From Patiria pectinifera (Eukaryota; Echinodermata; Asteroidea; Valvatida; Asterinidae): a DNA stretch of 64,000 nucleotides. This document shows positions 12,501 to 23,377 of this stretch, piece by piece (the first letter of the stretch is position 1; each line of letters begins with the position of its first letter). A program made the position numbers and the translations under genes. Location of the stretch: positions 25,379,513 to 25,443,512 of the forward strand of contig CM057147.1 of the NCBI GenBank assembly GCA_029964075.1, written 5' to 3'. The notes beneath the pieces are model-generated. The model was not told the DNA's origin. It did no database searches and saw only the letters and a list, made by a program, of their open reading frames with translations.

Positions 12501-15500
12501 TATGACAGTTTGCACATTGTTATTGTGATGTGATGGCCATCACGTGGCCATCACAGTTGATGAAACACCAGACCAGATGCAGTGCAAGTATTCCAGTGTA
12601 AAGCCACTCTGAATCAATTAAATATAATTGTGTATGTATTGACTTAGTACCCATTATCATGAATCGATACACCTACCGGGATTGAGGTTTTGGTCCACTT
12701 CAGCCAGCGACTTGTTAGGGAAAGTCTTCCACCAGATATCCTTCGTGCCTTCCTCGGCGATATTCGGCAGGCTGGGAGGCATCGGCGCAGTCGAGGCCGT
12801 CTCGTAGTGGAGGCTGGCGACCTGTCTCCCCGTGTCACCACTCGCTGAGGCGCACGAACCCAGCCCCACCACTCGCACCGCGTAGTTACCGATGCTTTGG
12901 TTTGCGTTCAGCACGAAGTCGTACCGCTCGCCGCCGTTGATTCTGAAGTAGTCGACCGCCTGAGGTTCCAGGGCGGACCCGTCCCCGGCGATTACTAACA
13001 ACCTGTGACCTGGGGGGAAGGTCCAATATTTTGGGCTAGGGCGTTCCAGGTATAAAGCCCGATTTCAGCGTGGTGCAATTTATCACAGAATTATTGTTCT
13101 AAGCGCAATAAATATTTGCTCATGTATGAAAGAAGGCTACCAGTTAAAAACGTCAAAGTTATGTTTGTTGTTTTTGATTGGTTCGTATATTCCTGGCCAG
13201 AAAATTTTCCTAGCAGTAGGCCGTAGAATCTGCTTAGAAGTTTCATGCATTCTAACACAGGTTATAATGCAAGGTTCACACATTCCTGAATTATTGCCAC
13301 GAATACCCCGATCTGTCCCGAATAAAAACTCTGAATGGCATCGGGAGAAATCAGCCCAGATTCGTTGTTTGTAAGAATGACTTAAGAATGAAACATAAAT
13401 AATCAAGAACTAGGTGCGAATAAACCGAATCAGACCGAACCAAGCCGAATGATTGCGATTTTAGTGCAGAAAAAAACCGAATTGTAGCGATTTGTCAAGA
13501 ATAACATACGAATAACTCAACAATCATCCAGAATGACCCAGAATTATGCCGATATAGGGTATTCGTAAGTTATTCTTATAATATTCGTACATTTCTGTAT
13601 ACATTCGCAATGATTCGGCATGATTCTGGACTGTTAACACCAAAATTAACTCTACGAAACTTGTAATAATGCTGTAAGAATATCCAGAATGCTTTAAGAA
13701 TATCCAGAATTAGTTACGATTACAACAAGAATAAACCAAGAATTGAAACTGGTTCCCGAATCACCCCGAAAATTTTGAACATGTCCAAAATTGTCGGGGC
13801 GCTTCCCGATCTTTAACGATCGTTCACCGATTTAACAGAATCATCCCAACGCAGCCAAGAACCATCCCACATTTACTCAAGAACTGCTATTCGCGGCGAT
13901 TCGGCTTAATACTCGGGAATGTTTGAACCATAACCATTATTATTATTATAACAATTATTTTATTTCTCTCCACATATTTTTTAGATACACTTAACATTAT
14001 AAACCCCCAACAAGCAAAGACAAAAAAACAACAGCACTGGAACAAAATTATGTGGAGAAGGCAAGACCGTGGAGGAAAAAAAATCCTATAACCCAAAGGT
14101 ACAGTCTGCCCATTTAAAATGTGAAGTGAGGGAAAATTGACAGTAAAACAAAACTATAAATAACTACGAAAGATAACACACACACACTTAAATTCAACTA
14201 TTATTACACTTATTGTGAAATTTAGATAAACTTTAACCCCAACGGCTGTCCACCACTGCAACTTTACTCAACGAGAAAACTGTTGACAGGCGGAACTTGC
14301 GATTTTCAAAACACAGACAAACGAAGACAAGTCACGTTAAAGGGACTAGGCCTTTACTCACTTTGGACCGAGAACTGTAGATTACAGAAAAAGTTGGCGC
14401 CGTTGATCACTCGAAATCTGTATCTGGTCCCACTCTGCACATTGAATACCTCTATGGGAACGAAGGGAGGAGATCCACTCAACGGAATGCCTTTACCTGT
14501 TGGCGAAATCGCGTAAAAACACACAAACAAACAAGCCAATCAAATTCGATCCATCGCAACTGCAGTAACCTCAATTAAACAAACAAATAATTTAATGCGG
14601 AGGCCCCACGCAACAGAAGACTTTTCCGTCTAGTACAGTCGTTTTCCTAGTTCCGGATAGCAAACATCATTCAGGCTGCTTTCGGCTGAACTACTCCACG
14701 AATTCAAGTGACATTGATTAAAAAGATTACCTTGAGTGATAGAGAGACCACGAAATAGTTTTCAAAATTTAAGCTCTTTTTATTTTGATTTTACGACGTC
14801 AAAAGTACCGATGTCACTTTTCCTAGTTCCGGATCGGTTCAATCAGTTCCGAATCGGTCAAAACTGCTTCACGCGAAATAAATTTCACGCGAGAAAATCT
14901 TTTTTTTTCAGCCAGAACCAACCAAATCAAGCAATTTTCTGATAAAGTATTATTTCATTTTCCAAAAAATAGTTCATTCAAGAGAATTCCAGCAAATTTT
15001 AAAAAAGAAAAGAACGTAAATGATTTTGAAACTTTTGTCTGCAGCGCAACGGCTCAAACTCATGCACGGACCGAAAATCTTTGACCCAGCAGAATACGTC
15101 ACACTAAATCGATTAATGCGCGTGTAGTTGGGTCGTAAGTGACGCGCTATCCGGAACTAGGCAACAGCATACGGTCATTCGTCGGCGAATTTTCAAAAAT
15201 TAGAGACTTTACAACTTATATTGATTCAACAAGCATTCGATGGAAGAGTTTATAAGACCGTAGTGTATGAACAAAATATTCAAAATCACATGTCGAAGTG
15301 CGAGTCGAAAGTCTGGCCAAAATTCCTCTTCTAAGTATTTTACCGGAAAAATCTTTGTGTATCAAGGAGCTTACATTTTTTTTTCAAAATGCCCATCGTC
15401 AGAAATTTTTTTTATTGGAGACTAATCCAAAAGAGGTAGGTTTTTATTTGAAGCTGTCTGGAACTAGGAAAAATCCGGAACAAGGAAAACGACTGCAGTG

Positions 15501-18500
15501 CCGCTCGAACCTCTGTGTTCATGATGGGTGCAGACCAGTAAATCGGTCCGAAATTGCCTGCGCCGGCCAAATCACGATTTGCATGCCCTCAAAATCTTCG
15601 GTATTTGAGCATGCTGTGGGCCATGAACTTGAGGGTTTGTCAAAAATATGGATGGAAACCGTGGACAGGACTTGGAGCTCGCAGTTCTGTGTAATTTTGA
15701 TGTAATTTGGACCCTAAAAGCGCTCTACTTTGCAATGGAGTGTAGGCATCGTTTTTCAAAATGGCGATGGGCTTCAGGACTATTTTCAGGGGTGATCGTC
15801 TTCAGATGGAAATTTCTCCTAAAAGTCATCAGTTGACCCCCCGTAAATTGAACAGAAATTGAAAGATGATGAAATAAGCTTTAATGTGATGTCTGTCTCG
15901 AACACCTTGGAGAGTTGTGAGTATTTTTCCCGAATTTTTGAAGTGGGAGCATTTACCATTGGGGTCTATGGAAGTGTATTTACTGGTCTGCTACCTGATG
16001 AGCCTCCAATTCACCCAGTTGGACGGATGCAGTCACAATAATGGCAATTACGTCATTGTGCTTACCGTTTATCAATATGGAATCGACGCCTACGGTGCGG
16101 TTGCCGATGGTTTGCTTCTCGAAGTTGGAGACCATGACGTCGTGGTGCCAGTCATTTAGGAATATGACGTCCTCTGCTCTGTCCATGTCATACAGACCCG
16201 CGTTGGGATTGGTTCGGCTTGATTCCCTGATGATGAACGACCCGGCCACGCCGTCACCGCGCTGCAGACCCGTGTGGGCGTGGTACCAGTTAGTACCGGA
16301 CTCGAACGGAGTAAACCTGTGGAAAGATAGCAGTAAGTCTTATGTCCTAAGAAACACTGGGAAACTGAATCTTGCGATCACCGCCAGCCAATCAGACTGT
16401 TTGCGTAGACTTCGTGAGGTTTTCCTATTCACTGATAATTTAGGTGTGAGTAATACAGGGTCAATTTTGCTAGCCAATTTGCTAGCACTTCTCATAAGGA
16501 TCACGGCACAGCGCACTGTCATTTTTATTAGGTGAGAGAACCCAATATTGACTGACACCAACTGAACTACCGATTGACCGACCGACCATCCGACCAACCG
16601 ACTGGCAGAGACTGGCACAGCCTGGCGGAAGAAACTGGCAGAGACTGACAGGGACTGGTATGGCAGGAACTGGCAGAGACTGGCTGAGACGTGCAGAGAC
16701 TGGCTGAGACGTGCTGAGACCGGCAGAGACTGGCAGAAACTGGCAGCGTCCGGCAGAAACCGACAGAGACTGGCAGAGACCGGCAAAGTCTGGCAGAGAC
16801 CGACAGAGACTGGAAGAGACTGGAAGAGGCCGGCAGAGACTGGAAGAGACCGGCAGAGACCGGCAGAGTCTGGCAGAGACCGGCAGAGTCTGGCAGAGAC
16901 CGGCAGAGACCGGCAGAGACCGGCAGAGACCGGCAGAGACTAGAAGAGACCGGGAGAGACTGGCAAAAACCGGCAGAAACTGAAGACTGACAAAGACTGG
17001 AATATACCGGCAGAATCTGGCAGAGACCGGCAGATACCGACAGAGACTGCAAGAGACCGTCAGAGACTGGCAGACTCTGGGCAGAGACCGTCAGAGACTT
17101 GCAGAGACTGGCAGAGTCTGGCAGATAATGGCTGAAAATGGCTGAGACTTTACACACAAGAGGGAGGCCTCCTTCAGTGGCGGACGCATTGTGCACGTTA
17201 TTGAACAAAGCAAATGCCCCATGACGGATTATAGTACAATAAGCAGCACGATGTCTTCGCCACCGAAGCGGGCCTTTGTGATAGAATTTATAAAGTGCCA
17301 GGATTGGTATCGTTTCAATCGCCCCAAAATTTAAATACACGCTATAATTCACGCGTGCGTATTATGGAAATAATTGTACTCGGCTGCTTGATAAAACAAC
17401 AGACGGGCAACACGAACCTGTACTGGAACTTTCCCGGGGAGGGTATGGGGCACTGTGTCACCATAGGCAGGCCGTCCATGAACTGGGTGCCGTTCTGGAA
17501 GAGGCCATGCCAGTGGATCGTCACGCCCTCATTGTTGGTCATTTGGTTATCAACGTTGATCACTACCTCGTCTCCGGTACAAATCTTGAGAAAAGAAAAC
17601 AAGAAAACACAGATGAAAAACATGGAATATTAAACAGTGATTTACATGAGGAAGAGCGAATAATAGACGATTTTCAAAATAGAGGTGAAATAAATCTTCC
17701 TGAATGTGATTTTTTTTTTACATATACAATGCCTGAATAAATCTCCGCCAACTGATTGGTGGGTCGTTGATCACATGTAATTGAATTGATGATTTTGTTG
17801 AATTGAAATGAGTTCCATTTCATGATCCACGCCTGTCGGTGGCTCTGACCAATCAGATGACGAAGATTTTTTTTTATTCGGGTGTTGTATAAAACAAATA
17901 ATGAATGTTTCACATTCGTGACATTCGTGCAGTGGAAAGAATAATTTCATTCGGTGACAGATGGAATGTTGCATTACACTCGGCTTCATTTCGTTGAATG
18001 GAACGTTTCATCTGTCATCTCATGAAATTATTCTCACCATTGCACCCATAAACATTTATTATTTGTATGATATCCGCTTTCCTTCTTATTTTTTTTTCAA
18101 AATGAAAACGAATGGTCGAAATCAAAATCTCGGAGTACTCTAATTTTGATTGAGACCTTCTTTCATTCTGCTCATCTCATTTTACATTCCTTTTATTCCT
18201 GTTCCTTCGTGTGGTTTTGTAGCAAACATGCAAAGCAAAAATGTCTTCCAATCAACATACCTGGATACTGGGTCCGGGAAAAGCTTGGTTGACGACACTG
18301 ACTGCTCGCGGAAACCCGTCCACCGAGACGCAGCCTGGGTTACTGCAGGCCGCCGCGTTGGTGGGACAATGACCGCACTAGTCAATCAAAAACAGCATAT
18401 AGTTTCTCTCGCTTGTCCTCCGTATTGACGCCATCGTCATCTCATTGTCATCGTCATGGGTGTGATCATTGTTATCATTATCGTTATCGTCGTGATCGCA

Positions 18501-21500
18501 GTGTGGTAATCGTGTCTTGGTCCAAGGGCGGATCCAGAACACAATTTTTTGGTCCCCCCAAAAAGTGGGTCAAAAAATTACGGCTTGGGGTTCGGGGCCC
18601 GCTTAAGGGCCACGAAATTTTTTGGATTTTAGATGCTCTGTGGTGCGATCTGAGGCAATTTCTGACCGTCTTAACCAATGTTTTTTTAGGAAAAGATGGT
18701 GGTGTACTCATTGCCTGCCTTTATTGCGATGTCACATAAAAAATAAAATAAACACAAATTGGTTTCGGTTTTTTTATGGGGGGGGGGCATGGCCCCCTTT
18801 GCCCCCCCCCCTGGATCCGCCCTTGTCTTGGTCATGGTCACCTTCATTGTGTTTCTCAAGCAAAAGACGGTTTGCCCGTACCATCATGCATTATTGACGG
18901 CACGTTAATTGTCATCGTCACTATTGGTGTCATCGTCGTCATTATCGTAGTCGGAGTGTCGTGGCCGTTGTCATGGTCATGCTCACCCTCATCGCCTTTC
19001 TCAATCAACAGACAGATGGTTTGCCCCTATCATCGTCATTGAAGCCATCAACACACATTGGTCGTCGTCATTATTGGTGTCGTCGTCATCATAATCGTTG
19101 TCATCGTCACCCTCATGTGTTCCTCAATCAAAAGACAGTTTACCCGTACCATCATTATAGTTACCACACCGATACCCCTTTTACGTCTTGGTGTCATCGT
19201 CGTCGTCATTATCTTGATCAGCGTGGCCGTAGTGTCGTGGTCATTGTCAAGGTCATGGTTCCTTACCGTCTTTCTCGATAAAAAGACATATCGTTTGCCC
19301 CTGTCATCACATGCATGTACTGAAGCCATCAATATTCAATAGTCGTCGTCCTTATCGTTACCACGGTGGTCGTAATGTCGTAGTCAGTGTCCTGGTTAGC
19401 CTTGTGGTATTTTTCATGTCATCGTGAATAATATTCGTTTTTAAGTGTCGTTATCTCATTGCCAGTGTGTTGCCATTCCTAACATCGTTGTCATTGTTAC
19501 CATGGCCGCTGTCGAGCTATCATTTCCATTCTGTTTCCATGCTAACCCTAGAACTTGAAGTTACAAATCACTGAAGAAATGTAACTGTTCTCCACAAAAT
19601 AAAATTACCTGTGGTGACATGGCATAGTACCAGGTGACGGTCCAGTTATAAACGCAGGTCATGGGGAAGGACGATTCGCATAATCGATAGCAAGGATTGT
19701 CATCGACGGCTCGTAATGCGTCTACGCCGAGTACAACTATTAAGTGACATAAATAATCGAAATTTGGTTCATAGTTTTCTACGAATCCGAATTAAAGTAC
19801 AAAAAGATTGAAACACATATTTTGAACAACGGAATGTATTTGAAAACAAAATTCCTGTCTGTCTGATATTACGTGTGTTTTGATAAGCGAAATGCATTTT
19901 CCAAAAGAGAATGTATTTTTAAAAACCGAACGCGTCTTTGAAAATCAAATGTATTTAAACAAAACAAAAAACGTTTCGAAACATCGAACGTGCTATTTTG
20001 ACTACCTGATTGCATTTTCCAAAACCGAATGAAATTTTACAAACCTAACATATTTCTTTACGATTCGAATGCATTTTGTTCAACGTAAAACATCTGACGG
20101 TTTCGAATTAGGCACACAATGACTTTTGTGTCAATTTATTCCTCATCTGAAAATGCATTCGATCTTTTTGACCGTGTTCGGCCCGGGCCCGGTTTTGGTC
20201 GAGTACCCGAAGTGCACATGAATAGTCTCCGCTCCAGTACGGCGATTTTTTCCTTGCTGCCGTAAGTACATTTTGTGCAGTATCCCGTCGACGAGTCGCT
20301 GCGGCGTAAAGAAAAACATTGCATCGCGGAAATTCAAAGAAATGTCCAAAATATAAGAGAAAATTAAAACAAAAAAGTTTGAAGAAAATAAGGACATTTT
20401 GGGGAACTATACGGACCACATGGGTTGAGACTAGGGCTCTAGGGCCACTTCCAGGGTCATGACCAGGCTAGCCAATTCGGAGAGGGGCATAAATAAGCCT
20501 AATGCTGCGCGCGCAGGGCTTCCATCCACTTTTCAAACATGAATTTCCTTATCCCGACACTTTTTTCCTGAGGTTTTCTAAAATATCCTAGAACTTTCGT
20601 GCAATTTTCTAATTGTTTCCCCTAAAATAATTGTAATAAAGTTATCATTAAATAAAATCATCATGGATCTTTCTTACAGGTTTAGTTTCTTAGTTTCTTC
20701 TTAGTTCTTAGTTTCCAAAGAAAGTTTCTTTGAAGCCTACTAGTACTACACTCATAATCTTACTTCGCTTTCATACTCATGTATATATTTTTAACCCTAA
20801 AGGGGCCGGGTTATTTCTCTCGGGGGGGGGGGGGCGGATTCCGCCCCCTCAGATCTCAGCCATCGAGTGACGAAAAACCTAATATAAACATACCCAAGAA
20901 ATGTCATGACTTTAGGTTAAAGGGTTTTGGAATTGTGGCTAATTAATTATTCATATGCACCAATGGTATTTCTGCTTTGTGTACACTATATGGGGAAATT
21001 CAGTTTTTGCGGCGTAGCACCGAAAAAAAAAATTAGCTGCGCGGTAACCTATGGTCGGAATTTATTTTTTTGGCATCAAAAGATGCGCAAGACTCGAAGC
21101 TAAAAAGTCAGGAAAGTTCGGGTCGGGAAAATATCTTTTTGCAAGGAAATCGCGGAAAAAGTTGGGGGGGGCGGATTCCGCCCCCACGCCGGCCCTTGCA
21201 TGGTTAATGCAGACTGCGGCTTCTGCATTTTCCCGCCAGCTGACCGGCCACGAAAGCGGCCCTGGAGCCCTAGCCCCTGTGTTCCTTAGAGGCCCCCAAA
21301 ACGGCCTTAGTTTTTGTTTTAAAGGTAGAGTATATCATTTGCAGCTATCCAAAACGTAACTGACGAAATTATTGTTGAAAAGCATACTTGGTTTAAAGAT
21401 AGTAATGGCACTAAACTCCCTGTGAAATTATTCTTTCTGCCCGCTGTCATTTTGAAGAAAGCAATAAAAGAAGGTCATGACGCATTTTTGGAAATTTCCG

Positions 21501-22623
21501 TTAGTAGTTCGTTTTCAGTTCGGCGCATCCGTGAATTGGTGCGCGTGAGCGTCGACACGACGCACACGCGCACGCGGTTGCTATAATTCGCCGGTTCAGT
21601 GCGTGACATCGCGTAGTGCAATCTGCTGAATGAGAATGTGTCCCGGACGCTGATTTCGGGCGCAATTCAAAACATGACTCCGCAACTTTTAATTTGACAT
21701 CGAGTTCCTAGAATATTGGATTTTTTTCGGAATATACAGCATTCACTGAGCTAAAACGACCAGGTCACCTGATCAGGTTAGTTTTTTTTAATTTTTCATT
21801 TCCTCAAAAATTCACTTTAGGATGTAAACATTTCTGTAATTCCCTTGAAATACACCTTGAAACTCTTCTTACGGTTTCCCAAGACTTGTCGACTTTGACT
21901 GTTTTAGTAACTGCACTAAATTCTTCCTCGAAAAGTTTAACATCTTAAAAAATCCTCTTATTCCGAAGAAGGTTTTAGATTTCGACCCCTCTTGAAATAT
22001 CACAAAGACTGACAATTCAAGACAAATGACATGAAAATGGAAAGATTGAAAACTTCATTCTTTGGCTGAGCTCAAGCTTTGCGAAAGAAAGAACAAAATT
22101 TGAATGAAAGTAAGATGAAAACCTTATGTGACTGCTACGTCTTGTTCACGGAGGGAGAGGGGCGTAAATTAAATTTTCATCGTTGAGTTTTCAAAAGCAG
22201 TCGGGGGAATAAGGGGCACAAGGTGGATGTACAATAGGTTGGGTTAAGGTGCGAATCCCAACCTAAATGATGTGGCTAAACAGTGGCTTCAGTGACGTCT
22301 TACAGCCTTCAGCTAGCCCCAACTTCCTTTACTTATGGTGTCAGAAACAGCTTTCTTACTCCACTATTGGATAAGAATTCAGCAAGTTTTACAAGGATGA
22401 TGGAAAACGAATAAAAATGCTGCATACTGCTTACTGACTGGATTTTCCTGAAATATAGTCCTATGAAATGTTAGAGAGCCTAACACTGCCATTCTAGCAG
22501 GATTTTACTCATAGACAATGGTAACAAGTAACAACGAGTAAGGACGTTTGTCTCATTAAGTATTGAGTACAAGAACTTACTTGTCACAAAGATGACTGTA
22601 AGGAGCAAACCGCACCGAGACAT
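6584..22623 (-). CDS. laccase-type multicopper oxidase, copy A, complete, membrane-anchored
   Basis: Eleven minus-strand exons: 22581-22623, 19609-19721, 18261-18377, 17418-17584, 16066-16316, 14362-14496, 12677-13009, 11644-11918, 8273-8453, 7579-7715, 6584-6919. They total 2088 nt: 695 residues plus TAA. Laccases oxidise phenols and similar substrates with four coppers and reduce O2 to water. Seen: a signal peptide (1-19); the Cys-rich N-terminal segment of animal laccases (25-71, with [11 protein letters not shown]); copper motifs HWHG (115-118), WYHAHTG (157-163), HPMHLHG (494-500) and [12 protein letters not shown] (576-587, type-1 Cys577 and axial Met587); and a C-terminal hydrophobic span (639-660, [20 protein letters not shown]) followed by CRRG. 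This suggests an extracellular enzyme tethered to the membrane. The exon 9 donor (GTGTCG) is weak but the phase demands it. Substrate and role (cuticle, pigment, iron or immune) cannot be told. A paralogue starts at 1033. Confidence 0.93.
6994..7315. repeat. degenerate AAAAGGGCA repeat in laccase intron 10
   Basis: Irregular copies of AAAAGGGCA or AAAAGGGAC occur near 6994, 7131, 7157, 7178, 7237 and 7258. The block ends in a C-run and CTGGCTACGCC, the reverse of the GGCGTAGCCAG terminus seen at 4671. It is probably a transposon-derived insertion; no coding capacity is recognised. Confidence 0.4.
8640..11355 (+). mobile_element. 5'-truncated non-LTR retrotransposon (Jockey superfamily, CR1/L2-like)
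   Basis: A LINE inserted antisense in laccase intron 8. The N-terminal part of the endonuclease is missing. The remaining frame (8687-11245) is uninterrupted, and the 3' end at 11310-11355 reads GCGCGGTATAAATTTCCG followed by (TTA)n, a microsatellite tail typical of CR1/L2-type LINEs. No target-site duplication was identified. The intact frame suggests a young insertion. Confidence 0.9.
8687..11245 (+). CDS. LINE endonuclease/reverse transcriptase ORF2 fragment (852 codons)
   Basis: The frame is open well upstream of 8687, where the codon is TTG, so this is not a true start. In order: the C-terminal part of an APE-type endonuclease ([24 protein letters not shown], and the catalytic-type SDHSA near residues 119-123); a linker rich in basic residues; then reverse transcriptase blocks [32 protein letters not shown] (first catalytic Asp), [19 protein letters not shown] and CYADDVQLF (catalytic YADD). 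The C-terminal phrase [12 protein letters not shown] is typical of CR1/L2/Rex1 elements. The block SVGGPLLF carries G where the family usually has L (SxLGPLLF). The protein nicks target DNA and copies the LINE RNA at the nick. Without a 5' end this copy is probably immobile, although its enzyme parts look intact. Confidence 0.92.
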   Translation: MWFTDTDLNTSSVVLITCIIYRPPSGQMAFSSFLNEFTLLLDDHIFRPAPLVICGDLNIHLDNLEASNTNTFNDLLKAHSLSQYIQSPTHERGHILDVFISRTSEKHIFSDLQLLPGISDHSAISCRLHVRKPCPNRTQITVRNISAIDRKNFADDLRQHDISSDVSTVYEAVDQYNATLGQLLDTYAPARTTSIKVRTPWYNNEICQERSKRKRFERKWRSSRLEIDRQLYRQQRQHVISLVRKSKRAHYNQIIHDCGNDSKRLFSVANKLLNRKQITALPSHGCDKTLAQFFSQFFVSKIDTICAGFTPDSSTPLPVQTSAVMNSIEPTTPKEIETLIRKSPVKSCELDPVPTKLLKDCAPAFSSMIAKIVNLSLKDGDIPAALKIAHVRPLLKRPGLDPESLQNYRPVSNLPYLSKVLERVVFSRLTDYLQSINLYDNRQSAYRANHSVETLLVYLSNHILSEMDVGRLTAVVLLDLSAAFDTVNHDILANIMSSFGICDRALAWFKSYLGDRHQLVCIGNARSDIVELKHGVPQGSVGGPLLFTIYLSGLKHVLESHNISYHCYADDVQLFVSFATNQDDALLTLQKLESCINDVSVWMSSNSLKLNTDKSELIMFGSKSQLAKINVHGINIQNSPVKLSATCRNLGVTFDSLMSMSHHVSNTCKSVRFQLRNLGLIRKYLTRSATEKLVHALISSRLDFCNSLLYQLPRNQLARLQRLQNSAARIVTLTPSRTHITPILQSLHRLPVADRIKYKLLLLVFHCLHDSAPEYNIDLLTPYNPSRRLRSSDASLLVVPHTHKSWGDRSFSHAGPHLWNKLPLAIRNISSLSEFKVALQTYLFQTTQNILV
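11998..12384. mobile_element. piggyBac-type MITE, TTAA-flanked, copy 1
   Basis: TTAA at both ends (11998-12001, 12381-12384) encloses perfect terminal repeats CCCTAAAAGGGCCGG and its inverse CCGGCCTTTTAGGG. The interior is non-coding and includes CATCGAGTGACGAAAA and G-runs. TTAA duplication with CCC...GGG ends is the piggyBac signature. It sits in laccase intron 7. Confidence 0.75.
13010..14361. other. laccase intron 6, GAAT-rich low-complexity DNA
   Basis: From about 13300 to 13920 the sequence is densely studded with GAAT and its inverse ATTC, often in phrases such as AAGAATATCCAGAAT, with partial inverted symmetry around 13570. No ORF or RNA gene is recognised. It may be a decayed palindromic DNA element. 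Confidence 0.35.
14636..15495. mobile_element. 860-bp inverted-repeat DNA element (CAGTCGTTTTCC ends), copy 1
   Basis: The ends are CAGTCGTTTTCCTAGTTCCGG and the inverse of CAGTCGTTTTCCTTGTTCCGG. TAGTTCCGGAT recurs inside. A second, inverted copy starts at 56914. CAGT ends next to TA suggest a Tc1/mariner-like non-autonomous element, but a TA duplication is visible on one side only. It lies in laccase intron 5; 15496-16065, the rest of that intron on this side, shows nothing recognisable. Confidence 0.6.
16598..17148. repeat. 12-bp minisatellite in laccase intron 4
   Basis: About 45 imperfect units of the type GGCAGAGACTGG / GGCAGAGACCGG in tandem. The 12-bp period makes both strands open in some frames, producing spurious repetitive ORFs with a 4-residue period; these are not genes. 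Confidence 0.9.
18420..19545. repeat. GTCATCGTC-rich satellite in laccase intron 2
   Basis: A degenerate tandem array built of CATCGTC/CATTGTC words. A recurring landmark, AAAAGAC...GTTTGCCC...TATCAT or ACCATCAT, appears near 18393, 18860, 19008, 19131 and 19278, so the larger unit is roughly 120-150 bp. A hAT-type MITE at 18523-18825 is inserted in it. It ends just before laccase exon 2. Confidence 0.7.
18523..18825. mobile_element. hAT-type MITE, copy 1 (CAAGGGCGGATCC ends)
   Basis: Terminal inverted repeats CAAGGGCGGATCCAG / CTGGATCCGCCCTTG are flanked by a perfect 8-bp target-site duplication, TCTTGGTC (18515-18522 and 18826-18833). The 303-bp interior is non-coding, with C- and G-runs. 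The 8-bp duplication and CA...TG ends fit hAT. A second copy is at 28219-28527. Confidence 0.9.
19722..22580. other. laccase A intron 1
   Basis: The 2.9-kb first intron. It contains piggyBac-type MITE copy 2 (20791-21207), a TTAA-flanked element starting at 21319 (GGTAGAGTATATCATTTGC), and near 22230-22480 sequence homologous to the copy B intron at 600-850 (shared CCTAAATGATGTGG, GTGTCAGAAACAG). A GC-richer patch at 20160-20300 stands out from its AT-rich surroundings but matches nothing I recognise. Confidence 0.6.
20791..21207. mobile_element. piggyBac-type MITE, TTAA-flanked, copy 2
   Basis: TTAA at 20791-20794 and 21204-21207; the left end is CCCTAAAGGGGCCGGG, the right end is more diverged (GCCGGCCCTTGCATGG). 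The interior shares CAGATCTCAGCCATCGAGTGACG-like phrases and GGGGGGGCGGATTCCGCCCC with copy 1. Confidence 0.7.
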
Positions 22624-23002
22624 GGCGCTGGAGTTATCGTCACACGAGACCCGTTTTAAAATCTTGTACCAAAATGACCTCACACAATGCAGCAGTTTTT
22701 TTTGTATAACTAGTCGTGGGAAAGAGGAATTTTGGAATGAAAGCTCTTGGCAGTGATCCTTAAGGGAAACTGAGCAGTTGTTAAGGACGCTTCGTGTTTT
22801 ACCCCCGTTGCTATAAGCCATGGTTAATTTGTATAATTACAAAAAAAACCGGATGCAATATTTACAAAGCATATCTTGCTAACGCCACATGTCGTGTAGC
22901 AGCCGTCTGCTCTCTTTCATAGTGAAACATTCCTACCCCAAAAAATGAACAAAACATCTGTATACGTAACCAAGGACGCTAATAATGTGTTTTCGTTTGT
23001 AA

Positions 23003-23377
23003 GGCCAAAAAAAAAAGTCTCCGGTTTCTGGTATGGAGCTTGCCCAAAAAGTGATGCGGCGACGCGGCTGTTTTTTTTTTTTACCTGACTTTTTTGCTTC
23101 AAATGTCAGCTGATGACTGCAAATGGTGCCCGACTAAACTTAGTGCAAAATGTACGGGAGTCCAGCGAGTCCACATAAAGCTTATTCTCGATCATACCCC
23201 CATCCAAAAACACGTTAAAATTGTGCTGCAGCAGGATTCCAGTCAAACCAGTCAGTTTGGCGGTTTTGAGACATCATCTTTTATTGAAAAAAAAACACTT
23301 TTTCATTTTGCCGACGCGCATGGCTACGGCGACGCGCGCGCATAATTATCAGAAACCGGAGACTTTTTTTTTTAGCC
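23003..23377. mobile_element. Harbinger-like MITE, copy 1
   Basis: Ends read GGCC plus A-run plus GTCTCCGGTTTCTG, and the inverse. The flanks are TAA on both sides (23000-23002, 23378-23380). The paralogous segment at 26750-26760 has the empty site with a single TAA (TTTGTAAAGTTGC). A 3-bp TAA duplication and GGCC ends fit PIF/Harbinger. The interior is non-coding. Confidence 0.85.

Noticed and set aside
16711..16983. Repetitive plus-strand open frame with a [12 protein letters not shown] pattern, and its minus-strand partner
   Set aside because: The 12-bp minisatellite keeps frames open; the region lies in a laccase intron.
20108..20419. GC-richer open frames on the minus strand in laccase intron 1
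   Set aside because: No recognisable domain, no matching splice structure with the laccase; probably an old repeat fragment.
22480..22821. 113-codon minus-strand open frame starting upstream of the laccase A ATG
   Set aside because: Only the 43-bp segment 22581-22623 is coding: it matches exon 1 of copy B in length and phase, and its ATG begins the signal peptide.
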